Of a stretch of DNA of 13,437 bases, positions 1 to 7,315 are shown piece by piece. Under the pieces are notes generated by a model. The model did not search any database. It worked only from the letters and a program-made list of their open reading frames with translations, and was not told the origin of the DNA. The first letter of the stretch is position 1; each line of letters starts with the position of its first letter. Source of the DNA: JACDDK01 sp035689095 (lineage in GTDB: Bacteria; Actinomycetota; Rubrobacteria; Rubrobacterales; Rubrobacteraceae); assembly GCA_035689095.1 (NCBI GenBank), contig DASSMB010000188.1, positions 1 to 13,437 of the forward strand. The letters are read 5' to 3'. A program made the translations under genes and the position numbers.

Positions 1-384
1 GAGCATGGTCGCGGCCAGCAGCGCCATCCGGTCGTCTGAGCGCCGCAAGAAGATAACCACGCCGATAGCGCACCATACCAGCTCGAAGATGATACCCAGC
101 GCGGTATTGTAAGCGGCGTAGAAGCTCGCGGAGAGTCCGAGAGACCGAAGCTCCCGCAGCCTCGCGTTCGTCAGGAGTCCGTTATCGGCGCACGCCCGCG
201 CGCCGCGGGTACACACGCTCCGAAGTTCGTCGAAGTACGGCGGGATGCTGGCGACGAACAGACCAAAGCTCAACGCGGCCACACCCAGCCACATTACTCG
301 CGCAAAGAGAAGCCAGTGTCCGCGCAGAGCCGGTAGGGCTTCGGACCTCGGCTCTGACATTTTTGGAAGCGGCCGGGTACTCAT
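1..384 (-). CDS. N-terminus of a membrane sensor protein, probably a sensor histidine kinase (partial, runs off the window)
   Basis: The 128 codons visible are the N-terminus only; the frame is open at position 1. The start ATG at 384 overlaps the stop of the upstream gene as ATGA, the same coupling seen between the other membrane genes of this array. Residues 1-22 are a polar N-tail, followed by a membrane segment (about 24-46, around ARVMWLGVAALSFGLF), an external stretch with two cysteines (CTRGARAC) and a motif LRSLGLSASFYAAYN leading into a second segment that ends FLRRSDDRMALLA. From memory, this arrangement, with a Cys pair after the first helix and FWRRSDDRM-like end of the second, is typical of the N-terminal multi-pass region of sensor kinases in Chloroflexi and Rubrobacter-type actinobacteria. 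It differs from the three complete neighbours. Whether a kinase domain follows cannot be seen here. Confidence 0.75.
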   Translation of the reverse strand, partial: MSTRPLPKMSEPRSEALPALRGHWLLFARVMWLGVAALSFGLFVASIPPYFDELRSVCTRGARACADNGLLTNARLRELRSLGLSASFYAAYNTALGIIFELVWCAIGVVIFLRRSDDRMALLAATML

Positions 385-1580
385 GCGCCTTCTCCCACGC
401 CTTTGGACTCTTGCTCTGCCGGAGATCTCAGCCACAGCGAGACGTGAGAAGGCTGCATGGTCTCGCGCACTACGTCTACCAGATATCCGCTTAGGGACTC
501 CAGGTCCGTCTCATCGCGCAGCCGGGCGCCGAACGCTTCCAGCGTCCTAGCGGCGTCGTACTTCCTGCGGTAGAAGCGCCGGTCCACCAGATCCTGCACC
601 CGGCGCCGCAGGGGACTAAAGAGAGCGGCTATCGCCAGAGTCGAGGCTACAATCGCCAGTTGCGACTTGTCGCCCGTGAAGGCGCGGAAGACGTATTGCA
701 AGGCGACCACGCCGCCGAAGTACACCAGCACGAGCGAGACCGTCAGGGCCGCGTAAACTAGAGTCCGGTTTATGATGACGTCTATGTCGTAGAGGCGATA
801 CTTCACGACGGCGATGCCGATAGCGACGGGGAGTGCGGCCGTGCCGAGGCCCCCGATCAACCATGCCAGGTCGGGGAAAATTCCGTTGAGCACGAGGCTT
901 GAGAGCCCCAGGACTATAGCGTAGGTAAACCACTTGAGCTGCTCGCGCTCGTCGCCCCGTGAGTGCCAGAAACGTACTACCAGAGAGGTGACGGAAGCAA
1001 GCATACAGAAGATCCCGACAGGCCCGGCGGCGACCGAGAGAAAGTCGAATACGGGTTGCAAACCTTCAATGCCGAACGGGTTCTTGGCGGACGGGTACTC
1101 GGCCAGCGGACCCGGCGTGAAAGCGAACGAGACTACCGTCAATGTGATGACGACGGCGATGAGCCACAGGACCGGACGCCAGCGCCGGGAGGGAGGACGG
1201 CCATTGGGGAAGAGCAGCGGGACGAAGACCAGGGAGACAAAGCTGAGGTTTCCGAGCAGTGAGCTGAACCAGACCGCCTCGATCCCGAGCTGCGAGCCGG
1301 GGTCCGAGAGCAGAGCATGGGTAGCGTACTGCGAGACGAACCCGCTTGCCGCCGCGGAGACGCCCAGGGCGCAGAAGATCCAGCCTAGAGCGTTGACCGG
1401 ATAGCGCGAGACGATTACGGCCCCGACCGCCGGAAAGACCAGCGCGATGACCGCTTCGGCGCCCCAGTACGGATCTGTGTTCAACCGGTCGATATATAGC
1501 AGGAACAGGTACAACCCGTATAGTACGACCGAGAGCCCGCTTAGGGACCAGGAGATCCAGGCTGCTGCGCGGCCGCTCAC
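381..1580 (-). CDS. Kinase-less multi-pass membrane sensor-like protein, copy 1
   Basis: A 399-residue integral membrane protein with about nine or ten hydrophobic segments. It belongs with the genes at 1577-2860 and 2857-4098: all share a FPxGRxPSRRWRP loop (here FPNGRPPSRRWRP at 124-136), YRLYDIDVIINRTLVY at 261-276, LRRRVQDLVDRRFYRRKYDAARTLEAFG at about 324-351, and the C-terminal RLRDETDLESLS...VVRETMQPSHVSLWLR. The protein stops about 14 residues after VSLWLR, so there is no HisKA, HATPase, GGDEF or other output domain. The conserved basic cytoplasmic segment plus the final 45 residues look like a coupling or short GAF-like tail. This copy has Asn in place of Asp in the FPDGR loop. Start ATG overlaps the preceding stop (ATGA), and its own stop overlaps the next start, so translation is probably coupled. 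The function is unknown; a sensory or scaffolding role is inferred from similarity to sensor-kinase membrane regions. Confidence 0.88.
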   Translation of the reverse strand: MSGRAAAWISWSLSGLSVVLYGLYLFLLYIDRLNTDPYWGAEAVIALVFPAVGAVIVSRYPVNALGWIFCALGVSAAASGFVSQYATHALLSDPGSQLGIEAVWFSSLLGNLSFVSLVFVPLLFPNGRPPSRRWRPVLWLIAVVITLTVVSFAFTPGPLAEYPSAKNPFGIEGLQPVFDFLSVAAGPVGIFCMLASVTSLVVRFWHSRGDEREQLKWFTYAIVLGLSSLVLNGIFPDLAWLIGGLGTAALPVAIGIAVVKYRLYDIDVIINRTLVYAALTVSLVLVYFGGVVALQYVFRAFTGDKSQLAIVASTLAIAALFSPLRRRVQDLVDRRFYRRKYDAARTLEAFGARLRDETDLESLSGYLVDVVRETMQPSHVSLWLRSPAEQESKGVGEGA

Positions 1581-2860
1581 GGTCCCTGCTCCGCCTTCAT
1601 TCTCGGCTTCGCTTCATCCGGCGGCCGCAGCCAGAGCGATGCGTATTCTGGCTGAAGCGTCTCCCGGACTACAGAGACCAGATCGTTACTCAAAATCTCT
1701 AGTTCCGTCTCGTCTCTGAGCGTCTTTCCGAAAGCCTCAAGCGTCCTGGCGGCGTCATACTTCCTGCGGTAGAAACGCCTGTCTATTACGTCCTGGATGC
1801 GCCTGCGCAGGGGACCGAACAGCGCGGCAATGGAGAGTGTGGAGACGACTATGGCGAGCTGCGACTCGCTCCCGGTGAAGGTGCGGAAGACGTACTGCAA
1901 GGCGACCACGCTGCCGACGTACACCAGCGCCAGCGTCGCGGTGAGCGAACCATAGACGAGGGCGCGGTTTATGATGATGTCTATGTCATAGAGGCGGTGC
2001 TTCAGGACGGCAAAGCCGATGGCGGTGGGGATGCATGCGAAGCTGACCAGGAGCAGATGCTGCTCTAGCGAGGCCCACAATGGTGTTGTGCCATCGCTCA
2101 ATAGCGCATCCGATGCGAAAAAGATTTCGCTGACCAAGAGGACCAGGTAGTTCGCGCCAATGAACGAAGCGGCGAAGGCGAGCCACTTTATCTGCTGGCG
2201 GACCTCTTTGTCGGAGTGTCTGTATCGTGAGATGAGGCTAAAAGCCGAGGCCAGGATGCAAACGGGCAGCAGCAAAACAAGTGCTACCCCCGCGTACTGC
2301 AACCAGGGGTATCCTTCGATCCCCAATGGATTGCTTATACCCCCACGGTTTGGCAACGGTCCGGGGCCAATATCCAGGGCCACGCTCGCCAGCAAGATCA
2401 CAGCTCCCGAGAACCAGGCCAGCGGACGCCACCTCCTCGACGGGAGCCTCCCGTCAGGGAAAAGCATGACCATGAAGGTGCCGAGCAGTCCAACGGGGGG
2501 CACCCAAATCGACTGGGTCAGAGCGTCTAGCATCACCGGTCCCGTGACCGAACCAGTCGTGGCAAGGCTGTAGGCGGTGGACCCTTCGCCCGCGACGATG
2601 AGCATCCAGAAGAGGCCGACGGTCAGGCAGATCCAGCCGATCGGATTCTCGGGACGCTTCGAGGCGATCAGGGCGCCCACGATTGGGAAGGCCAGGAAGG
2701 GGGCGAAGATCAACAGGTCGCCGAAGCCGCCGCTGGGGACCCGCGCGGCGGGAACGGCTACGTTCCAGGCAAGCAGCGCCAGCGTGACGCCCGCGACAAA
2801 CATGGCTACCGAGAGGCCGCCGAGCGACCAGGCCAGCCAGAAGGTCATGCGGCGTCTCAT
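1577..2860 (-). CDS. Kinase-less multi-pass membrane sensor-like protein, copy 2
   Basis: A 427-residue membrane protein, paralogue of the genes on both sides. Visible order: N-terminal hydrophobic helix (8-31), several further helices, FPDGRLPSRRWRP at 134-146, a cytoplasmic RYRHSDKEVRQQIKW at 212-226, YDIDIIINRALVY at 291-303, a conserved membrane pair (about 304-348), GPLRRRIQDVIDRRFYRRKYDAARTLEAFG at 349-378, and LRDETELEILS...VVRETLQPEYASLWLR at 381-412, then 15 residues to the stop. No enzymatic or DNA-binding domain follows. The 4-bp ATGA overlap with the preceding gene supports the ATG at 2860; an in-frame ATG at 2848 is a possible alternative start (MTFWLAW). At DNA level the stretch encoding RRFYRRKYDAARTLEAFG is nearly the same in copies 1, 2 and 3, indicating recent duplication, conversion or strong constraint. 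Function unknown; membrane sensing is inferred. Confidence 0.88.
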   Translation of the reverse strand: MRRRMTFWLAWSLGGLSVAMFVAGVTLALLAWNVAVPAARVPSGGFGDLLIFAPFLAFPIVGALIASKRPENPIGWICLTVGLFWMLIVAGEGSTAYSLATTGSVTGPVMLDALTQSIWVPPVGLLGTFMVMLFPDGRLPSRRWRPLAWFSGAVILLASVALDIGPGPLPNRGGISNPLGIEGYPWLQYAGVALVLLLPVCILASAFSLISRYRHSDKEVRQQIKWLAFAASFIGANYLVLLVSEIFFASDALLSDGTTPLWASLEQHLLLVSFACIPTAIGFAVLKHRLYDIDIIINRALVYGSLTATLALVYVGSVVALQYVFRTFTGSESQLAIVVSTLSIAALFGPLRRRIQDVIDRRFYRRKYDAARTLEAFGKTLRDETELEILSNDLVSVVRETLQPEYASLWLRPPDEAKPRMKAEQGP

Positions 2861-4098
2861 CGTTTGCCATCCCGTGTCCGCAGCCAGAGCGAGACGTGCT
2901 CCGGTTGCATGGTCTCCCGCACGACTGCTACCAGGTGATCGCTCAGGTCGTCAAGGTCCGTCTCGTCGCGCAACCGGGAGCCAAAAGCCTCCAGCGTCCT
3001 GGCGGCATCGTACTTCCTGCGGTAGAAGCGTCGGTCCACCAGCGCCTGCACCCGGCGGCGCAGAGGGTTGAACAGGGCTGCTATTGCAAGGGTGGATGCT
3101 ACGACGGCGAGCTGTGAGCTCTCGCCGGTTAGGGAGCGCAGGACCATCTGGAGCAGAACGACGCTACCGACGTAGACGGCCGCGAGCGAGACGGTAAGGG
3201 CGGAGTAGACGAGGGCGCGGTTGATGAGGAGGTCTATCTCGTAGAGCCGGTACCTGAGGATAGCTATACCGGCGGCGATGGGGATCAGGCCGTAGCTGCT
3301 GATGGCGATGTCGTTGAACAGAGAGGCCCAGCCCGGCATCGCGCTCTCCGACCCGTAATAGAAGAAGGAGACGGTGTCCGCTCCGACCAGGACGACGTAC
3401 AGGATCAGAGAGCTCGTAAACCACTTGAGCTGCTGGCGTTCCTGTCCTCTCGACCGGCGCTGGCGCAGAGCCAGCGAGATCAGCGCGGCCACCAGGAGCA
3501 GCACGGGCAGAGGCTGCACGATCCCGGCGAGCGGCCTCAGGAGGTGGCCGATGGGTCCTCCTATTCCGGCGGGATTATCTACCTTGAAGCCGATGGTATC
3601 GTCGATCCGGCCCGGCGCGAAAGCCGACGCTGTAGCGCCAACCACAACGTATCCAACGGTCACCCACGCGACAGTCCGCCAGCGCGGAGAGAGTAGCCTA
3701 CCATCGGGGAACAGCAGGAAAAGGAGTATGAGCAGCCCAACGCTGACCGGACCGGGCCAGAAATAGAACCACGCCGCCAACTTCCCTCCGGGTACGGCGC
3801 CGGGGTTGACGGCCAGGGCGTATTTAGCGTAGGGACCGGCGAAGTGGTTGATCGCCCAGCCAACGTTGACGACGCAGAACAGCCAGCCTATAGGGTGCTC
3901 GGGGCGGCGCCAGAAGATCAGGGCTCCAACCGCCGGAAACGCCAGGATCGAGGCCGCCCCAACTACGGCATCGACCGCGAAGCCCGACCCCAGCGACGAG
4001 GCAGGACGGTCCAGAGCCTCGAACAGTATCCCGAGCAGCACCAGCACCACCTGAAGCGCCACCGCCGTCCAGAGCAGCGCCGCCCATCGGCGCCTCAT
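2857..4098 (-). CDS. Kinase-less multi-pass membrane sensor-like protein, copy 3
   Basis: A 413-residue membrane protein and the most upstream intact copy of the array. Hydrophobic stretches lie at about 5-27, 42-63, 68-82, 108-131, 142-160, 190-211, 226-245, 263-281, 293-321 and 328-343. Family motifs are FPDGRLLSPRWRT (130-142), RSRGQERQQLKWF (215-227), YRLYEIDLLINRALVY (283-298), NPLRRRVQALVDRRFYRRKYDAARTLEAFG (344-373) and LRDETDLDDLSDHLVAVVRETMQPEHVSLWLR (376-407). It ends six residues after WLR. As in copies 1 and 2 there is no kinase, phosphatase or cyclase domain. Start ATG at 4098 overlaps the stop of a degenerate fourth copy (ATGA). The position in one transcript behind a partner-switching module suggests a role in signal input, but nothing in the sequence proves an interaction; a transport or structural role is possible. 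Confidence 0.88.
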   Translation of the reverse strand: MRRRWAALLWTAVALQVVLVLLGILFEALDRPASSLGSGFAVDAVVGAASILAFPAVGALIFWRRPEHPIGWLFCVVNVGWAINHFAGPYAKYALAVNPGAVPGGKLAAWFYFWPGPVSVGLLILLFLLFPDGRLLSPRWRTVAWVTVGYVVVGATASAFAPGRIDDTIGFKVDNPAGIGGPIGHLLRPLAGIVQPLPVLLLVAALISLALRQRRSRGQERQQLKWFTSSLILYVVLVGADTVSFFYYGSESAMPGWASLFNDIAISSYGLIPIAAGIAILRYRLYEIDLLINRALVYSALTVSLAAVYVGSVVLLQMVLRSLTGESSQLAVVASTLAIAALFNPLRRRVQALVDRRFYRRKYDAARTLEAFGSRLRDETDLDDLSDHLVAVVRETMQPEHVSLWLRTRDGKR

Positions 4099-4319
4099 CG
4101 CCGCTCCCTTCCGCCCGTCTTCCGCAGCCAGATCGAGACGCGCGCATGTTGCAGCGTCTCGCGCACTACGTCTGTCAGATGTTCGCTCAAAGGCTCAAGG
4201 TCCGTCTCGTTCCGAAGCCACGCAAGCCGAGTGAAGAGAACAGCGCGCCTGCGCAGCCTGTCAGATTGCGGTCTCTGACTCCCGGCGATGTTGTTTGATT
4301 TATCCGGCGGTAGGTTCAT
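4095..4319 (-). pseudogene. C-terminal remnant of a fourth kinase-less membrane sensor paralogue
   Basis: A 74-codon frame whose last 40 residues (LRNETDLEPLSEHL...VVRETLQHARVSIWLRKTGGRERR) match the extreme C-terminus of the three neighbouring membrane proteins. All membrane helices and the RRFYRRKYDAARTLEAFG segment are missing; only a short LRRRA, perhaps the start of the same basic segment, lies upstream. This looks like a paralogue that lost its N-terminal and central parts by deletion. The ATG at 4319 follows an AGGG-containing stretch that overlaps the oxidoreductase stop, so a 74-residue soluble peptide may still be made, and its TGA still overlaps the next start as ATGA. I therefore call it a decayed copy, with the alternative that it is a retained small protein carrying only the tail domain. 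Confidence 0.7.
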
Positions 4320-4328
4320 CCAGGCCCT

Positions 4329-5756
4329 TCACTTCAGGTAGCGCAGGGCGGCGCGGGCAGCCAGGTAGCCGCACATGCCGTGCACGCCCCCGCCGGGCGG
4401 CGTGGACGACGAGCAGATGTACAGTCCCCTGGCCGGGGTCGAGTACGGGTTGAGCCGGGGCGTGGGCCGGGTGAAGAGCTGCCTGAGGTCCATGTAGCCG
4501 CCGTTTATGTCGCCGCCGACGAGGTTTGCGTTCCACCGTTCGAGGTCGGACGTACTCATCGCCGTCTTCGCCAGGATGCACTCCTTGAAGCCGGGAGCGA
4601 AGCGTTCGATCTGGTCTTCTATCCTCCCGGTCATGTCGAGGGTCGAGCCGTTCGGGACGTGGCAGTAGGCCCAGACGGCGTGCTTGCCTTCCGGGGCGCG
4701 CGTCGGATCGAAGAGGCTCTGCTGGGCGAGAAGGACGAACGGGCGCTCGGGATGCTCGCCACGCCCTACGGCTGCCTCTCCGGCGGATACCTGATCCAGC
4801 GCGCCACCGAGATGCACCGTACCGGCCCGCGAACATCCATCCGCCTTCCAGGGGACCGGGCCGTCGAGCGCGAAGTCCACTTTGAAGACGCCCGGCCCGT
4901 AACGGTAGCGTTTGAGAGCATTCCGGTAACGTTCCGTGAAGTGCTCGCCCGCGATGTCCAGCAGGTTGCGAGGCGCTACGTCGAAGAGTACCGCGCGGGT
5001 CCGCGGGACCTCCTCCACGGACTTCACCCGGACGCCGGTGTAGACCTCGCCGCCAAGAGAGCGCAGGTAGGAGGCGAGAGCGTCGGCCAGCTTCTGGGAG
5101 CCGCCTTTCGGGAACGGCCAGCCGAAGGCGTGGCCCAGAGTGCCCATCACGAGCCCGAACATGGCGCTGGGGCGTTGATCCAGGGGCAGGAACGAGTGGG
5201 CGGCGTTCCCGGCGAAGAGGCCGCGCGCCTTCTCGCCCTCGAACAGGCTCTCGGCCAGCGCGCGGGCGGAACCGAGGGCCCGGAGACCGTTGGCCGCCAG
5301 AGCGAACGGATGCCGCGGCACGTTTAGCGTTCCAGATAGTAGAGAGGCCAGTCGGGGGCCGTCTTCGGCGAGGGGCTGCATCAGCTTGCGGTACGCGTTG
5401 GCGTCGGGACCGAGTCTCTCGGCGGTCGCGGCTACCGAGCGTTCGAGCACGGCGGCGGTGCCGTTGTCGAAGGGATGGGCGAGGGACGCGGGCGGGTGGA
5501 CCCACTCCAGGCCGTGCTCCTCCAGGGGGAGCGACTTGAAGAAGGGAGAGGCGAATCCGAGGGGGTGTATGGCCGAGCCGAGGTCGTGGACGAACCCCGG
5601 AAGCGTCAACTCCGCCGAGCGGACTGCGCCCCCGATGGTCTCCCCGGCCTCCAGCACGGCCACCGAGCGGCCGCTGCGCGCCAGCTCCACGGCGGCGGCG
5701 AGCCCGTTCGGACCCGAGCCCACGACGACCGCGTCGTACACGCCGCGCTCCGTCAC
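4329..5756 (-). CDS. Phytoene-desaturase-like / PYROXD2-like FAD-dependent oxidoreductase
   Basis: A 475-residue protein of the CrtI/COG1233 class, which use FAD to oxidise hydrophobic substrates such as carotenoid precursors; the subfamily closest to mammalian PYROXD2 has no firmly assigned substrate. The N-terminus has the Rossmann dinucleotide-binding motif VVVGSGPNGLAAAVELA (10-26) and the acidic strand end VAVLEAGETIGG (32-43). The C-terminus has STPPGGGVHGMCGYLAARAAL, the FAD-contacting signature of the family. Length is normal and no frameshift is seen. The start is a GTG at 5756 preceded by GAAGG eight bases upstream, giving MTERGVYDAVVVGSG. It lies 25 bp after the second DUF-like gene and 9 bp before the remnant, so it is probably co-transcribed with the partner-switching genes. 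No crtB or other carotenoid gene is in the window, so a carotenoid role is not supported; a stress-related redox function is inferred only from context. Confidence 0.88.
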   Translation of the reverse strand: MTERGVYDAVVVGSGPNGLAAAVELARSGRSVAVLEAGETIGGAVRSAELTLPGFVHDLGSAIHPLGFASPFFKSLPLEEHGLEWVHPPASLAHPFDNGTAAVLERSVAATAERLGPDANAYRKLMQPLAEDGPRLASLLSGTLNVPRHPFALAANGLRALGSARALAESLFEGEKARGLFAGNAAHSFLPLDQRPSAMFGLVMGTLGHAFGWPFPKGGSQKLADALASYLRSLGGEVYTGVRVKSVEEVPRTRAVLFDVAPRNLLDIAGEHFTERYRNALKRYRYGPGVFKVDFALDGPVPWKADGCSRAGTVHLGGALDQVSAGEAAVGRGEHPERPFVLLAQQSLFDPTRAPEGKHAVWAYCHVPNGSTLDMTGRIEDQIERFAPGFKECILAKTAMSTSDLERWNANLVGGDINGGYMDLRQLFTRPTPRLNPYSTPARGLYICSSSTPPGGGVHGMCGYLAARAALRYLK

Positions 5757-5781
5757 AACGCTGGCCTTCGCTGTACGGTCG

Positions 5782-6552
5782 TCATCGGGGGTTCTGGCGG
5801 CGCATCAGGCCGCGCATCCAGCGGGTCGGGGCCGCCATCGTGTAGAGCATGGAGCGGGCGCCCGCGTTGTGCCAGACGTTCATCGCCTGCGACCACTGGA
5901 CCTTCGGGTCGACGCAGACCTTCTCCAGATCGACCGGCTCGTTCACGCCGAAGTGGGCCGCCAGGGACTTGAGGACGTGGGTCCAGATCCTCTCCTGCTC
6001 CGTGGAGCCGACCACGCGGAAGCCCAGCTCGTAGATGGGGTCGTTGGCGCGGGCGAGCGACTGTATCTGGGCCACCGTCACGCCGTCTTCGTCCTCGTAG
6101 GCGCTGAAGGTGTTCCAGCCGGACTCCGGGTGCCCCTCGGGCGTCATCACGGTAAAGGACTCGTCGTCGGCGTAGATCACGCGCACCCCCGTGTGCACCG
6201 GCATCCCCCCGACGGAGGCGCTTATGAACAGCACCTCTCCGGGCGCTACACCGGCCAGCGATGGGTAGAAGCGGCTGTTGGACGGCTGGAACTCGGGGAA
6301 CTTCTCCTTCCAGATCCGCACGACTTCGGCGGGCGTCGCCTCCACACCGGTCAGCCGGATGCGATATGTCTTCTGCCACATCTTGCCGAAGCCCTGAAGA
6401 GCGCCGACCTCGCGCCGGCCGTGGACGTTGACGTTGGAGGCGCCCTCCGGGACCTCGGAGACCTCCAGCTTCTCTGTGTACTTCGCCCAGAAGGCGGCGT
6501 CTCGGGGTTCGCGCGGGTCCTTCTTCTCCGGTGGCGGGGTTGGCGTGGTCAT
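5782..6552 (-). CDS. Uncharacterised protein, tandem paralogue B (weakly DUF1990-like)
   Basis: A 256-residue soluble protein with no signal peptide or membrane segment. It is clearly paralogous to the gene just upstream (6557-7288) along nearly all of its length. Shared blocks are VSEVPEGA (31-38), QGFGKMWQKTYR (53-64), APGEV (103-107), VIYADD (125-130), MTPEGHPxSGWxTFS (136-150), ANDPxYEL (169-176), AAHFG (198-202) and VCVDPKxQW (212-220). The order RVIYADDESF, TPEGHPESGWNTF, EDGVTVAQIQSLARANDP resembles the DUF1990 pattern (TLPGHPERGEExF followed by a polar strand and SRP-like motif), but this is by eye and not certain. It carries an extra Pro/Lys-rich N-terminal segment (about 1-16) compared with its partner. 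The ATG is preceded by AAAGGAG seven bases upstream, lying inside the end of the previous gene. Function unknown; co-transcription with the anti-sigma module suggests a stress-induced role. Confidence 0.85.
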   Translation of the reverse strand: MTTPTPPPEKKDPREPRDAAFWAKYTEKLEVSEVPEGASNVNVHGRREVGALQGFGKMWQKTYRIRLTGVEATPAEVVRIWKEKFPEFQPSNSRFYPSLAGVAPGEVLFISASVGGMPVHTGVRVIYADDESFTVMTPEGHPESGWNTFSAYEDEDGVTVAQIQSLARANDPIYELGFRVVGSTEQERIWTHVLKSLAAHFGVNEPVDLEKVCVDPKVQWSQAMNVWHNAGARSMLYTMAAPTRWMRGLMRRQNPR

Positions 6553-6556
6553 GGTT

Positions 6557-7288
6557 CTACTCCTTTCCCTGATTATTCCGGCGCAGCGGCGCGGTCATCG
6601 CGTGCAGGGCCGAACGGATCGCCGCGTTGTGACGGATGTTCTTGTAGTGTCGCCACTGACGTTTCGGATCCACGCAGACGACGCGGGTCTCCACCTCGCC
6701 GGGTGCTCCGAAGTGGGCCGCGACCGACCGGAGCGTGTGCTGCCAGGTCATGTCCTCGACCCTGTGCAGGGCGACGGGCATCATCAGCTCGTAGAGCGGG
6801 TCGTTCGCCCGGATCAAGAGCTGGACCTGGGCAACGGTGGTCCCGTCCTCGGCGATGTGGGAGCTGAACGTGATCCAACCAGAGAACGGATGCCCTTCCG
6901 GCGTCATATACGTAAAGGATGTATCGTCGGCGTAGATAACTACTATTCCCGTGGAGAACCACCGGCTCCCCGGCAGGTCGCTGTTGATCAGCGCGACTTC
7001 TCCGGGAGCCAGGCCCGCCCTCGAAGTCAGGAAGCGGTTCCCCGGCATCCAGAACTTCGGGAAGTCCTCCTTCCAGGTCTTGACGACCCCGGCCGGTGTG
7101 GTGTCGGCGCCTTCCAGGCGCACCCGGTAAGTCTTCTGCCACATCTTGCCGAAGCCCTGGAGCGGTCCGACGGTCCGGCGGCCGTCCACGTTCAGGTTCA
7201 CGGCCCCTTCCGGGACCTCGGAGACCTTCAGCGTCTCTGTGTACTCCGCCCAGTAGGCGGCGTCTCGGGGCTGTCCTTGCGCTGTCAT
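6557..7288 (-). CDS. Uncharacterised protein, tandem paralogue A (weakly DUF1990-like)
   Basis: A 243-residue soluble protein, paralogue of the gene that follows 4 bp downstream; well over half of the aligned residues look identical. Conserved elements include QGFGKMWQKTYRVRL (44-58), a TWKEDFPKFW helix (71-80), APGEVALINSD (94-104), VIYADDTSFTYMTPEGHPFSGW (117-138), ANDPLYEL (161-168), AAHFG (190-194) and VVCVDPKRQW (203-212). The C-terminal MTAPLRR is also shared. The central half has the layout I associate with DUF1990/SRPBCC-like proteins, a hydrophobic-ligand fold, but this assignment is tentative. The ATG at 7288 has GAGGGGA upstream. It sits 27 bp after the second STAS gene, directly joining the signalling part of the operon to the oxidoreductase part. 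No catalytic motif is recognisable. Confidence 0.85.
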   Translation of the reverse strand: MTAQGQPRDAAYWAEYTETLKVSEVPEGAVNLNVDGRRTVGPLQGFGKMWQKTYRVRLEGADTTPAGVVKTWKEDFPKFWMPGNRFLTSRAGLAPGEVALINSDLPGSRWFSTGIVVIYADDTSFTYMTPEGHPFSGWITFSSHIAEDGTTVAQVQLLIRANDPLYELMMPVALHRVEDMTWQHTLRSVAAHFGAPGEVETRVVCVDPKRQWRHYKNIRHNAAIRSALHAMTAPLRRNNQGKE

Positions 7289-7315
7289 GATCGTTCCCCT
7301 CTCCGGGAGCCGGCG

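Noticed and set aside
4300..5505. Long minus-strand frame of 401 codons over the FAD oxidoreductase
   Set aside because: Arginine- and proline-rich translation with no family motifs; it is a GC-driven shadow of the oxidoreductase frame, which has clear motifs from end to end.
5290..6867. Plus-strand frame of 525 codons
   Set aside because: Antisense to the oxidoreductase start and both DUF-like genes; low-complexity translation without motifs or a ribosome binding site.
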